This document shows positions 6,445 to 12,782 of a stretch of DNA of 14,696 bases, piece by piece (the first letter of the stretch is position 1; each line of letters starts with the position of its first letter). Source of the stretch: Lawsonibacter sp. Lineage in GTDB: Bacteria; Bacillota; Clostridia; Oscillospirales; Oscillospiraceae. The stretch is from NCBI GenBank assembly GCA_022798855.1, contig JAAWNI010000026.1:1-14696 (forward strand), written 5' to 3'. Both the position numbers and the translations under genes were made by a program. The notes beneath the pieces were generated by a model. It was given only the letters and a program-made list of their open reading frames with translations, was not told where the DNA came from and did not search any database.

Positions 6445-6618
6445 ATGTTCTGTGGGAACAACGGTTGGGGCGGCGGCAGCGCGCTGTGGATCATCATTCT
6501 GATCATCATCCTGTTTGGCTGCGGCGGCTTTGGCAACGGCTGCAACAACAATAACTGCGGCTGCGGCTGCAACAACAACGACTGCGGCTGCGGGGACAAC
6601 GACTGCGGCTGCTGCTGA
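6445..6618 (+). CDS. 57-residue Cys/Gly/Asn-rich single-helix membrane micro-protein
   Basis: A short gene read as MFCGNNGWGGGSALW, then a pure Ile/Leu membrane helix (about 14-24), then a tail built only of Gly, Asn, Asp, Phe and Cys with nine cysteines after the helix (CNNNNCGCGC, NNNDCGCG, DNDCGCC). The ribosome site GAGGTGA (6431-6437) lies seven bases before the ATG, and the frame ends in TGA. The composition, with a Gly-rich start before one hydrophobic helix, recalls the YjcZ-type tiny membrane proteins of Bacillus and the high-cysteine micro-proteins annotated in Clostridia; membership is inferred. The CGC/DCGC repeats could bind metal or cross-link a coat layer. It is transcribed away from mltG and converges on the DJ-1 gene. 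The reverse strand also has an open frame rich in Gln and Pro, which is a shadow. Confidence 0.7.
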   Translation: MFCGNNGWGGGSALWIIILIIILFGCGGFGNGCNNNNCGCGCNNNDCGCGDNDCGCC

Positions 6619-6645
6619 CCCAAAGTCTACACACCCGGGGGAAAA

Positions 6646-6687
6646 CGGGCGGGGGAGGATTCTCCCGCTCCTTTTCCGTCCCGCCCG
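6646..6687 (+). terminator. Terminator after the Cys-rich micro-protein (possibly bidirectional)
   Basis: An inner hairpin, GCGGGGGAG (6649-6657) with CTCCCGC (6662-6668) and loop GATT, is followed by TCCTTTTCC. It is nested in an outer pair, CGGGCGGG (6646-6653) with CCCGCCCG (6680-6687). It sits between two convergent genes and could serve both. Confidence 0.6.
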
Positions 6688-6698
6688 GGGACAGGCCG

Positions 6699-7238
6699 TC
6701 AGTAGGCGATGGACTCTGCCACCTGGCCGGCGGCCTTTGACCCCGACAGCGCCTCGATCAGGGCCACGCCGAAGTCGAAGGCGGAGCCCGCCGCCCGGCC
6801 GGTGATGGTTTTCCCGTCGGCCACCACCCCGGGGGAGGGCTGCACCCGCGCGCCGGCCAGCTGGCCCTCCATGCCGGGGTAGCAGATGGCCCTTTTCCCC
6901 TCCAGCAGGCCCCAGCGGCCCAACAGAGTGGGGGCGGCGCAGATGGCGGCCACCCAGATGTCCCGGCGGACGGCTTCCCGCACCAGCTCCTCCACCCTGG
7001 GGTCGGCCCCCAGGTTCTTCACGCCCACGCCGCCGCCGGGCAGGACGATCATCTCCGCCCGGTCCAGGTCCACCTGGTCCAGGGCCAGGTCGGCCTTTAC
7101 CGTGATGCCGTGCCCGCCGGGGACCAGCTCCCCCTCCAGGGCGGCCAGGGCCGCCTCCACCCCCGCCCGGCGAAGCAGGTCGGCGGGCACCAGGGCTTCC
7201 GCCTCCTCAAAGCCGGGGGCCAGCAGAATATACACCAT
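6699..7238 (-). CDS. DJ-1/PfpI family protein
   Basis: A 179-residue flavodoxin-like protein of the DJ-1/ThiJ/PfpI superfamily, DJ-1/YajL branch. Key residues are visible: GFEEAEAL near the N-terminus with the helper glutamate (Glu14 by alignment to DJ-1 Glu18), VLPGGGVGVKNL at 65-76, and the nucleophile elbow AAICAAPTLL with Cys100. The C-terminal TGRAAGSAFDFGVALIEAL matches the family block. Members are linked to oxidative stress, chaperone or glyoxalase-like activity; sequence alone does not decide which. ATG 7236-7238 has GGAGG eight bases upstream; the long open frame further upstream overlaps gtrA and is not used. It follows the GtrA gene by 32 bases and may be the last gene of that operon, though no functional link to glycan synthesis is evident. 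Confidence 0.9.
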   Translation of the reverse strand: MVYILLAPGFEEAEALVPADLLRRAGVEAALAALEGELVPGGHGITVKADLALDQVDLDRAEMIVLPGGGVGVKNLGADPRVEELVREAVRRDIWVAAICAAPTLLGRWGLLEGKRAICYPGMEGQLAGARVQPSPGVVADGKTITGRAAGSAFDFGVALIEALSGSKAAGQVAESIAY

Positions 7239-7270
7239 AATTGTTTCCTCCAATCTTACCAGCGGGCGCC

Positions 7271-7708
7271 TTACCGGGAGCGGAAGGCAAAAAACCGCTG
7301 TCCAAAATAGTTGAGCACCACAAAAAGCCCTGAGCCGGCCAGCATGGTCAGGTTGCCCTGGAGCTGTTCCCCCAGGCCCAGTCCGCCCAGCACCCAGGCC
7401 GCAGCCGGCTTGGCCAGCCCGTAGGCCAGCAGGTAGCACACCGAGATGTTCAGGACGAACCGGAGCACCACCCATGGGCCTTTCTCCTGGTTTTTAAAGG
7501 TGAAGCGCTTGTTCAGAAAGAAGCTGACCACGCTGCCCGCCATGTAGTTGGCGGCGGAGGATATCCAATAGCCCGTATCCCCCCAGGCGTGGAGCCCCGC
7601 CAGGTTGTACAGCCCGAACATAACCCCGCAGCCCACCAGGGTGTTGGCCACCCCCACCAGCAGGAAGCGGAACATGGTGGGGTCAAAGAGTTTTTTCAGC
7701 TTGTCCAT
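7271..7708 (-). CDS. GtrA family membrane protein (lipid-linked sugar flippase type)
   Basis: A 145-residue protein with four hydrophobic segments and the GtrA family pattern: FRFLLVGVANTLVGCGVMF at the start, a central AANYMAGSVVSFFLNKRFTFK block and a C-terminal VVLNYFGQRFFAF. Both FxxNKxFTF-like halves are intact. GtrA proteins are thought to flip undecaprenyl-phosphate-linked sugar across the membrane. The start ATG 7706-7708 has GGAGAG seven bases upstream and lies inside the end of the GtrB-like gene, overlapping it by 26 bases. This suggests translational coupling and matched production of charger and flippase. Confidence 0.9.
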   Translation of the reverse strand: MDKLKKLFDPTMFRFLLVGVANTLVGCGVMFGLYNLAGLHAWGDTGYWISSAANYMAGSVVSFFLNKRFTFKNQEKGPWVVLRFVLNISVCYLLAYGLAKPAAAWVLGGLGLGEQLQGNLTMLAGSGLFVVLNYFGQRFFAFRSR

Positions 7709-8654
7709 GTTCTTTCTCTCCCTCGCACTGTTCCGCCAGGATATACCGGGGCCTGTCCTTCAGCTCCTCGTAGATCTTCCCGATGTAATAGCCGATGATC
7801 CCCAGGCAGACCATCAAAATGCTGCCGATGAAAAGCTGGAGCAGGATCACGGTGGTAAAGCCCTCCAGGGCCTGGCCGGTGAACTTCTGCCACAGGGACC
7901 AGAGCCCCAGCGCCACCGAGCAGAGGAACACCACCGCCCCCAGCAGGGTCACGATCTGGAGGGGGGCCGCGGAGAAGGCGGCGATGTTGGTGACGGCGTA
8001 GCGGACCAGGCTGCGCACCGACCACTTGGACTGGCCCTCCAGCCGGGGCTGGACCTCAAACTCCACCTGGGCGGTGGAGAAGCCGATCCAGGAGGACAGC
8101 GCCCGGAAAAAGGCGTTTTTCTCCCGCATGGCCAGCAGGGTGTCCACCGCCCGCCGGTCCAGCAGCTTGAAGTCGGAGGCCTTGGACATGTCCACCCCCA
8201 TGGCCCCGCTGATGGCGGAGTAGAAGGTCCTGGCCGCCAGGGTGTGCAGGGGGTTTTCCCTGCCCCGGCCCACCTTGACCCCCTCCACCACCTGATAGCC
8301 CTCCTGCCACAGGCGGTACATCTCCACCACCTTCTCCGGCGGATGCTGGAGGTCGCAGTCCATCACCGCTGCGCAGTCCCCCCGGGCCTGGGCCAGCCCG
8401 GCGAAGATGGCCGCTTCCTTCCCGAAGTTCCGGGAGAACCGGACCCCCCGCACCTGGGGCATCCGGGCCGCCTGGGCCTGGACCGCCGCCCAGGTGCCGT
8501 CTCGGGAGCCGTCGTCCACAAAGAGGAGCTCGTGCCGGATGCCCGCTTGGGCCAGCAGGGCGGACACCGCCTCCGCCGCCCGGGGGATGGAGGGCTCCTC
8601 GTTGTAGGAGGGCAGCACCACCGACAAAAGCCCCTGTCTTTTTTCCTGGTCCAT
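7683..8654 (-). CDS. GtrB-like polyprenyl-phosphate glycosyltransferase (GT2)
   Basis: A 323-residue family 2 glycosyltransferase of the DPM1/GtrB type. The N-terminal GT-A domain shows SVVLPSYNEE (11-20), the nucleotide-binding FVDDGSRDGT (45-54), the metal-binding DCD motif at 99-101 in MDCDLQHPPE, and RLEGQSKW at about 204-211. Two membrane helices follow (about 232-254 and 268-292), the layout of bactoprenyl-phosphate sugar transferases. It probably moves glucose, or a related sugar, from a UDP donor to undecaprenyl phosphate on the cytoplasmic face, supplying GtrA. ATG 8652-8654 is preceded at six bases by AGGAGGT. It starts four bases after the GtrII-like gene ends and overlaps GtrA, so the three are one unit. 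The exact sugar cannot be told from the sequence. Confidence 0.9.
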   Translation of the reverse strand: MDQEKRQGLLSVVLPSYNEEPSIPRAAEAVSALLAQAGIRHELLFVDDGSRDGTWAAVQAQAARMPQVRGVRFSRNFGKEAAIFAGLAQARGDCAAVMDCDLQHPPEKVVEMYRLWQEGYQVVEGVKVGRGRENPLHTLAARTFYSAISGAMGVDMSKASDFKLLDRRAVDTLLAMREKNAFFRALSSWIGFSTAQVEFEVQPRLEGQSKWSVRSLVRYAVTNIAAFSAAPLQIVTLLGAVVFLCSVALGLWSLWQKFTGQALEGFTTVILLQLFIGSILMVCLGIIGYYIGKIYEELKDRPRYILAEQCEGEKEHGQAEKTL

Positions 8655-8658
8655 GGGT

Positions 8659-10254
8659 CTACCTCCTGTCCTCGTAGGCTATCTCAAAGTCAGACTTGGG
8701 GGTGTACTCCTCCTGGAGCTTCACCACCACCCGGCCCTCCGCCAGGGCCACGCTGCCCGGGGCGGGGTAGAGGGGCATGGCCTTGAACCAGGCCGTCTGG
8801 GCGATGGACTTCATCGTTTCCTCGTCCAGCTCCTCCACCGGGATGTTCAGCCAGTCCCGCAGATAGTGGTAGATGTGCTTGTTCAGCACCGCCACGTTGT
8901 CCCTGGGGGCGCTGTAGTGGTCCACCTGGGCGTAGCTGGGAATCTGGGCCCGGAGCTGCTCCTGGGAGATGGCCCCCACAAAGGCCACCTCCATGCCGGG
9001 CTCATACCCCGGACAGCCCTCCACCCGGGCGAAGAGCCGGGTGAGGTAGCTCTCGGTGGCCCGGTGGGCCTGGGCCGAAGCGGTGTACAGCAGGTTGTTG
9101 GTGTTCAGGCAGAACAGCAGCAGGGCCGCCGCCCAAACCGCCGCGGCCGGAGCCAGAAGGACCCGCTCCCGGGCGGACACCTCGTCCCCCCGCTGGAGCA
9201 GCAGGACCACCGCCAGATAGGCGGACACATAGGCGTATTTCATCAGAGGGGTGGGCTGGGCGTAGGGGCTTAAAATCTGGCTGAAGCCCATCCCCAGGGG
9301 GAGCAGGGCGGCCATGGCCAGCCCGCCCAAGGGCCTCCAGAGCTCCCGCCACAGCGCCCCCGCCCGGAGCCGGAGGAACCAGCACAGAGCGCCCACCGCC
9401 AGCGCCAGCAGGTCCACAAGGACCAGGAAGGGGGTGGTGAAGGCGTTGGCCGCTCCGGGCCGGAAGAAGAAGGAGGCAGCCTGCTTGCAGGCGTCCAGCA
9501 CCAGCCGGGGCAGCTCCTTCAAGGGGTAGCCGGAGCTGGCCGCGTCCATCCCCAGGTAGGACAGCAGCTCCAGATTCTTTACCTTTAAAAATACCAGCAG
9601 GACGGCGTAGTAGAGGGCCGCCCCCGCCGCCAAAGTGAACACCAGCCGCAGGCCCAGCCCCCAGGTCCCCCGAAGGGAAGCCCCAGGGTCCAGCGTCTCC
9701 TTGAGCACCGCCAGCAGGGCCAGGGAGATGGCCACCGAAGCGTAGGCCTGATAAATCCCCATGGACAGGGCCAGGGCAGCGGCCCCCAGCAGCCCGCCGG
9801 CCCACCCCCGCTTCGCCAGCCAGACCGCCAGCGCCGCCAGAAGGATGGACAGGCAGTAGGCCGGGGCGGTGAACAGGTAGAGGAAGGTGTACCCCAGGCA
9901 GGGGAAGGCGGCCAGCACCGCCCCGGACAGCCCCCCCAGAAGGGCGCTGTGGATGTCCAGAAGGCTGGTTATCAGAGCGGCCGCCAGCCCCAGAAAGAGG
10001 AGGGACAGCAGGCCGGCCGCCATGGGCATCTGGGTAAAGTTGTTCAGGGCGGACGCGTAGTGGAGGAACCACCGGCCCGACACCGTCATCTGCTGGAGGT
10101 CATAGACCCGGCTCAGGCCGTCGCTGTTGGGGATCAGGTTGGTGAAGGCGTAGAGATGGACCAGCAGCCCGGTGGTCAGACAGCCGAAAAAAGCGGCCCG
10201 GCGGGCCGGGGCGATCCGCCGCCACAGCTCACGCCCGCGCTTGTCGATAGACAT
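8659..10254 (-). CDS. GtrII-like polytopic glucosyltransferase
   Basis: A 531-residue membrane protein with about ten or more hydrophobic segments and an extracytoplasmic C-terminal region (about 430-531). After the first helix comes NLIPNSDGLSRVYDLQQM and SGRWFLH (about 39-65), an Asp in an external loop followed by Gly-Arg-Trp, the pattern of the Glucos_trans_II (GtrII) family. These enzymes use lipid-linked glucose delivered by GtrA/GtrB and add it to a surface polymer outside the membrane. ATG 10252-10254 has AGGAGGG six bases upstream; the longer frame to 10491 overlaps the upstream gene and is not needed. Sequence conservation in this family is low, so the assignment rests partly on its place directly before GtrB and GtrA genes. 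DUF6056-type membrane proteins are the nearest alternative. Confidence 0.8.
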   Translation of the reverse strand: MSIDKRGRELWRRIAPARRAAFFGCLTTGLLVHLYAFTNLIPNSDGLSRVYDLQQMTVSGRWFLHYASALNNFTQMPMAAGLLSLLFLGLAAALITSLLDIHSALLGGLSGAVLAAFPCLGYTFLYLFTAPAYCLSILLAALAVWLAKRGWAGGLLGAAALALSMGIYQAYASVAISLALLAVLKETLDPGASLRGTWGLGLRLVFTLAAGAALYYAVLLVFLKVKNLELLSYLGMDAASSGYPLKELPRLVLDACKQAASFFFRPGAANAFTTPFLVLVDLLALAVGALCWFLRLRAGALWRELWRPLGGLAMAALLPLGMGFSQILSPYAQPTPLMKYAYVSAYLAVVLLLQRGDEVSARERVLLAPAAAVWAAALLLFCLNTNNLLYTASAQAHRATESYLTRLFARVEGCPGYEPGMEVAFVGAISQEQLRAQIPSYAQVDHYSAPRDNVAVLNKHIYHYLRDWLNIPVEELDEETMKSIAQTAWFKAMPLYPAPGSVALAEGRVVVKLQEEYTPKSDFEIAYEDRR

Positions 10255-10265
10255 GGATTCCCCTC

Positions 10266-10988
10266 CTATCTCTTTTTCAGCCGCTCCCCCGCCGCCTTGA
10301 CCAGCACCAGAGGGAGCTTGGCCATGCGGCCCGCCCGCTGGGGCTCCTTTTTCAGCCGGTAGGCCCACTCCAGACCCAGCTTCCGCCAGGACTCCGGGGC
10401 CCGCTCCGCCCTTCCGGCGAAGACGTCCAGCGCACCGCCCAGGCCGATGGCCAGCCGCGCGCCGGTGTGCTTGCCCCACCGGGCCATCCACTTCTCCTGC
10501 TTGGGCGCCCCCAGGCAGACAAACAGCAGGTCGGGCCGTGCGGCGGCCACCTTCAGCAGCGCCGCCTCCTCGTCCTGAAAGTAGCCGTCCTGGGCCCCGC
10601 AGAGGGTGACGCCGGGGTACTGCTCCGCAATCCGGCGGCCGGCCTCCTCCGCCACGCCGGGCTTGGCCCCCAGCAGATAGAGCCGCCCGCCCCGCTGGCT
10701 GAGGCAGGAGAGCATGTCGGCGGCGAACTCGATGCCAGGCACCCGGCCTTTCAGGGGCGTCCCCTTGATCTTCGCGGAGTAGACCACCCCTATGCCGTCG
10801 GCCAGCACCAGGTCGGCGCTGTTGAGCACCCTGCGGAACTCCTCGTCCTTCCCCGCCGCCAGGATAAACTCCGGGTTGGGGGTGACCACATAGTGGAACT
10901 TGTCCTCCTCCAGCAGCTTTGCCCCCGCCTGGACGGCTTCCTCCCGGGTGAGGTCGTCAAACATGACGCCTAAAATCTCTTTTTTCAA
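10266..10988 (-). CDS. WecG/TagA/CpsF family glycosyltransferase
   Basis: A 240-residue GT26 family enzyme. These transfer UDP-activated ManNAc, ManNAcA or another hexose to a lipid-linked acceptor; TagA makes the linkage unit of wall teichoic acid. Visible: VVTPNPEFIL with Thr36/Asn38, LADGIGVVYSAK with the likely catalytic base Asp64, RVPGIEF, GGRLYLLGAKPG, a CLGAPKQEKW block and the C-terminal basic RAPESWRKLGLEW...LKKEPQR appendage that helps the enzyme bind the membrane. Start choice: ATG 10998-11000 overlaps the ribosome site GGAGGT (10992-10997 on the plus strand, read in reverse), while TTG 10986-10988 lies five bases after it, so TTG is chosen. It heads the operon and is followed after 11 bases by the GtrII-like gene. 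Confidence 0.87.
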   Translation of the reverse strand: MKKEILGVMFDDLTREEAVQAGAKLLEEDKFHYVVTPNPEFILAAGKDEEFRRVLNSADLVLADGIGVVYSAKIKGTPLKGRVPGIEFAADMLSCLSQRGGRLYLLGAKPGVAEEAGRRIAEQYPGVTLCGAQDGYFQDEEAALLKVAAARPDLLFVCLGAPKQEKWMARWGKHTGARLAIGLGGALDVFAGRAERAPESWRKLGLEWAYRLKKEPQRAGRMAKLPLVLVKAAGERLKKR

Positions 10989-11089
10989 TCGAACCTCCAT
11001 GCGCCGTTCAGCGCGTCCCGCTCCGTGCCCGTTTTGCCCTCCAGGGTGATGATTCCCCAGCGGGCAGTCGCTCAAACGGGGACGGACAT
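10985..11089 (-). other. Interrupted leader reading frame in front of the TagA-like gene
   Basis: ATG 11087-11089 follows an AAGGA ribosome-like site by five bases and opens MSVPV, then meets TGA at codon 6. The same frame then stays open for 28 more codons (it reads ATARWGIITLEGKTGTERD, then ALNGAWRFD) and ends in a TGA at 10985-10987 that overlaps the TTG start of the next gene by two bases. It may be a small leader or coupled ORF damaged by one C-to-T change (CGA to TGA), a five-codon leader peptide, or chance. The open length alone is not significant in GC-rich DNA. Confidence 0.3.
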
Positions 11090-11111
11090 ACTTTTCCTTA
11101 TACTTCCTAAT

Positions 11112-11140
11112 ATTCTAACACGCTTCACCCAAAAAGTCTA
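11112..11140 (-). promoter_or_regulatory. Sigma-A promoter of the TagA/Gtr operon
   Basis: On the minus strand TAGACT (11135-11140, 4/6 match to -35) is followed after 17 bases by TAGAAT (11112-11117, 5/6 match to -10) with an extended TGT in front. Transcription would begin near 11105, about 116 bases before the TagA-like start. Confidence 0.65.
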
Positions 11141-11204
11141 TGAAATTTCCGTGAAGGATTTTTTAAGATGGGAGGGAAATTTGTCGAAAAACGCAGGCCC
11201 GCAA

Positions 11205-11246
11205 AACCGGCCGGGGGCGGCGGGCCGGGGGCGTCCCGCCCTACAG
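11205..11246. repeat. GC-rich repeat remnant ending CGCCCTACAG
   Basis: A short run of almost pure G and C, ending with the ten bases CGCCCTACAG (11237-11246) that also end the element at 5066-5075. The left end is not recognisable. Together with the promoter region and the palindromic element it fills the gene-free stretch 10989-11487. Nothing further was seen at 11141-11204. Confidence 0.4.
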
Positions 11247-11265
11247 GCGGAGCCACGGAAAAGCC

Positions 11266-11406
11266 TATAGCAATCTTCTAAATTACCAACAGTGATTTTG
11301 TAGGGGCGGGTATTACCCGCCCGTCTGGAAGGGCTGTGCCGCCTCACCTTGCGGGCGGATGATATCCGCCCCTACTTGAGTGCTACGCATTTTGATGATT
11401 GCTATA
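11266..11406. repeat. 141-bp nested palindromic element
   Basis: The outer ends are perfect 10-base inverted repeats, TATAGCAATC (11266-11275) and GATTGCTATA (11397-11406), compatible with insertion at TA. Inside lies a second pair of 24-base inverted arms with three mismatches: 11300-11323 (beginning GTAGGGGCGG) and 11352-11375 (ending CCGCCCCTAC). Each arm is itself a small hairpin, GCGGGT-ATT-ACCCGC and GCGGAT-GAT-ATCCGC, so the mismatches keep the local stems intact. No protein is encoded. The right outer end forms TGCTATAAT, an extended -10-like box pointing at the blaI-like gene. Confidence 0.7.
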
Positions 11407-11425
11407 ATTGTAACCACATTGTAAC

Positions 11426-11475
11426 TTGACTCCTATCTACGACAAGTGTAGTATAATATCAACTACATTTGAAGT
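11426..11475 (+). promoter_or_regulatory. Promoter and candidate BlaI-type operators
   Basis: A perfect -10 box TATAAT (11452-11457) lies downstream of TTGACT (11426-11431), with an unusually long spacer of 20 bases. Two imperfect palindromes resemble BlaI/MecI sites (TACA-nn-TGTA type): CTACGACAAGTGTAG (11437-11451), directly against the -10 box, and ACTACATTTGAAGT (11462-11475), just downstream of it. Their position suits repression by the BlaI-like product. The sites are inferred from symmetry. Confidence 0.55.
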
Positions 11476-11487
11476 GGATGTGTTTGT

Positions 11488-11859
11488 ATGAAACGCCTGC
11501 CTGACACCGAATTGGAAGTTATGAAAGCCCTCTGGTCCACCGGGGCGGACACCCCCAGGGCCACCCTGGAGGACAGGCTCGCCCCCTTCGGCTGGGCGGC
11601 CAATACCATCAACACCTATCTCTCCCGACTGGCGGACAAGGGCTTTGTCTCCGTCCGCCGGGAGGGCAAAAGCAACCTGTACACCCCCCTGGTGGCCCAG
11701 GAGGACTATCAGGCCTTTGACAGCCGGGCGGTGCTGGAGCGGCTGTACGGCTCCCCCCGGAACTTCGTGGCCGCCCTGGCCCGGGAGGGGATGCGCCGGG
11801 GCGAGCTGGAGGAGCTCCAGGCCCTGCTGGACCAGCTGAACGGAGGACGGCCCCAATGA
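11488..11859 (+). CDS. BlaI/MecI/CopY family transcriptional repressor
   Basis: A 123-residue winged-helix repressor of the BlaI/MecI/CopY family, of usual length. It shows LPDTELEVMKALW at the start, the recognition-helix region NTINTYLSRLADKGFVSVRREGKSNLYTPLV (in two parts: NTINTYLSRLADKG and FVSVRREGKSNLY) and a C-terminal dimerisation helix region (FVAALAREGMRRGELEELQALLDQL). In the family the repressor is inactivated by proteolysis after the M56 partner senses a signal, often a beta-lactam or another envelope stress. No strong Shine-Dalgarno precedes ATG 11488-11490 (only GTGGA at a distance), which would keep expression low. Its stop overlaps the next start as ATGA. Possible operators stand upstream, so autoregulation is likely. 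Confidence 0.92.
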   Translation: MKRLPDTELEVMKALWSTGADTPRATLEDRLAPFGWAANTINTYLSRLADKGFVSVRREGKSNLYTPLVAQEDYQAFDSRAVLERLYGSPRNFVAALAREGMRRGELEELQALLDQLNGGRPQ

Positions 11860-12731
11860 ACCATCTTCTGCCCACCCTGGGGGCGCTGACCCTGGGCGGC
11901 TCCGCCGCCGTGCTCCTGCTGGCCCTGGCCGCCCGGTCCCGGTACGGGGCCAAATGGCGGTGCTGGGCCTGGCTGCTGCTGTGCCTGCGGCTGGCCCTCC
12001 CCTTCCCCCTGCTCCCCCAGGCCCGAAACCAGGCCCCCATCCAGGTGGACCTCCCCAGCCCGCCCCAGGCGGTCCGGCCGGTTCCGCCCCCCAGCACCTC
12101 CGCACCCTACACGCCGCCCAGCCCCGGCGTCCAGGGGGAACAGCCCCCCGCCGGGAGTACCCCGGCCCTCCCCAGGCCTGAGCCCGACGCGGCCCTCCCC
12201 AGCCTGTCCCAGCTGGCGCTGGGGGTTTGGCTGGCGGGCGCGGCGGCTGTGCTGGCCTGGAACCTCCATGCCCACCTGCGGTTCCTCGCCTATCTGCGCC
12301 GGTGGTCCGCCCCCGTCACCGGCGGGGACGCAATCGCCGCCTTTAACAGGCTGGGGGACCAGCTGCGGCTGGACCGCCGGCCCCGCCTGCTGGTGTGCCA
12401 GGGGCTGAAAGTGCCCATGCTGGCCGGGCTGCTCCGCCCCGCCCTTCTCCTGCCCCAGGGGGACACCACCGGGGAGGAGCTGGGGCTCTCCCTGCTCCAC
12501 GAGCTGACCCACTTCCGCCGCCGGGACATCTGGCTGAAAACCCTGGCCCTGTGGGTCAACGCCCTCCACTGGTTCAACCCCCTGATGTGGTACATGGTCC
12601 GCCTGGTGGAGCGGGACACCGAGCTGGCCTGCGACGAGGACGCCCTGCGCCGCCTGCCCCCGGAGGACTACGCCGCCTACGGCCAGACCATCCTGAACGC
12701 CGTGGCCCGTCTGCAAGGCAGGGCCGGTTGA
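11856..12731 (+). CDS. M56 family (BlaR1-like) membrane metalloprotease, lacking its C-terminal sensor
   Basis: A 291-residue protein with the M56 architecture: two N-terminal membrane helices (about 8-26 and 36-53), a Pro-rich linker (about 60-112) in place of a longer loop, a third helix (118-136) and the zinc protease domain. The active site reads SLLHELTHFRRRDIW (His215, Glu216, His219), with the downstream ELACDEDAL motif (Glu257 region) as third ligand. A further hydrophobic segment (about 226-250) follows the active site. Members receive an external signal and then cleave, or cause cleavage of, the BlaI-type repressor. It overlaps the repressor gene by four bases (ATGA), so the two are coupled. 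It ends abruptly after YGQTILNAVARLQGRAG, where family members normally continue to one more helix and an external sensor; that part follows in the same frame as the next gene. Confidence 0.88.
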   Translation: MNHLLPTLGALTLGGSAAVLLLALAARSRYGAKWRCWAWLLLCLRLALPFPLLPQARNQAPIQVDLPSPPQAVRPVPPPSTSAPYTPPSPGVQGEQPPAGSTPALPRPEPDAALPSLSQLALGVWLAGAAAVLAWNLHAHLRFLAYLRRWSAPVTGGDAIAAFNRLGDQLRLDRRPRLLVCQGLKVPMLAGLLRPALLLPQGDTTGEELGLSLLHELTHFRRRDIWLKTLALWVNALHWFNPLMWYMVRLVERDTELACDEDALRRLPPEDYAAYGQTILNAVARLQGRAG

Positions 12732-12743
12732 GCGCGGAAAAAG

Positions 12744-12761
12744 GCCCCTTTGACAAGGGGC
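12744..12761 (+). promoter_or_regulatory. Hairpin between M56 protease gene and sensor gene
   Basis: GCCCCTT (12744-12750) pairs perfectly with AAGGGGC (12755-12761) around loop TGAC. It lies 12 bases after the protease stop codon and 9 bases before the sensor gene's ribosome site AAAGGAG. No T-tract follows, so it is not a good terminator; it could tune translation of the downstream gene. Confidence 0.4.
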
Positions 12762-12782
12762 GCACACGAAAGGAGTTCCCCT

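Noticed and set aside
6342..6623. Minus-strand Gln/Pro/Leu-rich 93-codon frame
   Set aside because: It is the complement of the Cys/Gly/Asn repeats of the micro-protein gene and overlaps the mltG start region; the plus strand has the ribosome site and a sensible membrane helix.
10254..10491. Longer N-terminus for the GtrII-like protein
   Set aside because: The extension overlaps the C-terminal part of the TagA-like gene and has Gly/Ala/Arg-rich shadow composition, while the ATG at 10252-10254 has a good ribosome site.
12729..12731. TGA as a recoded sense codon (selenocysteine or alternative code), prompted by two in-frame TGAs in the window
   Set aside because: Several genes here (C-S lyase, U32, repressor, M56) use TGA as their normal stop, no SECIS-like hairpin was seen just after either TGA, and neither protein family carries a selenocysteine there.
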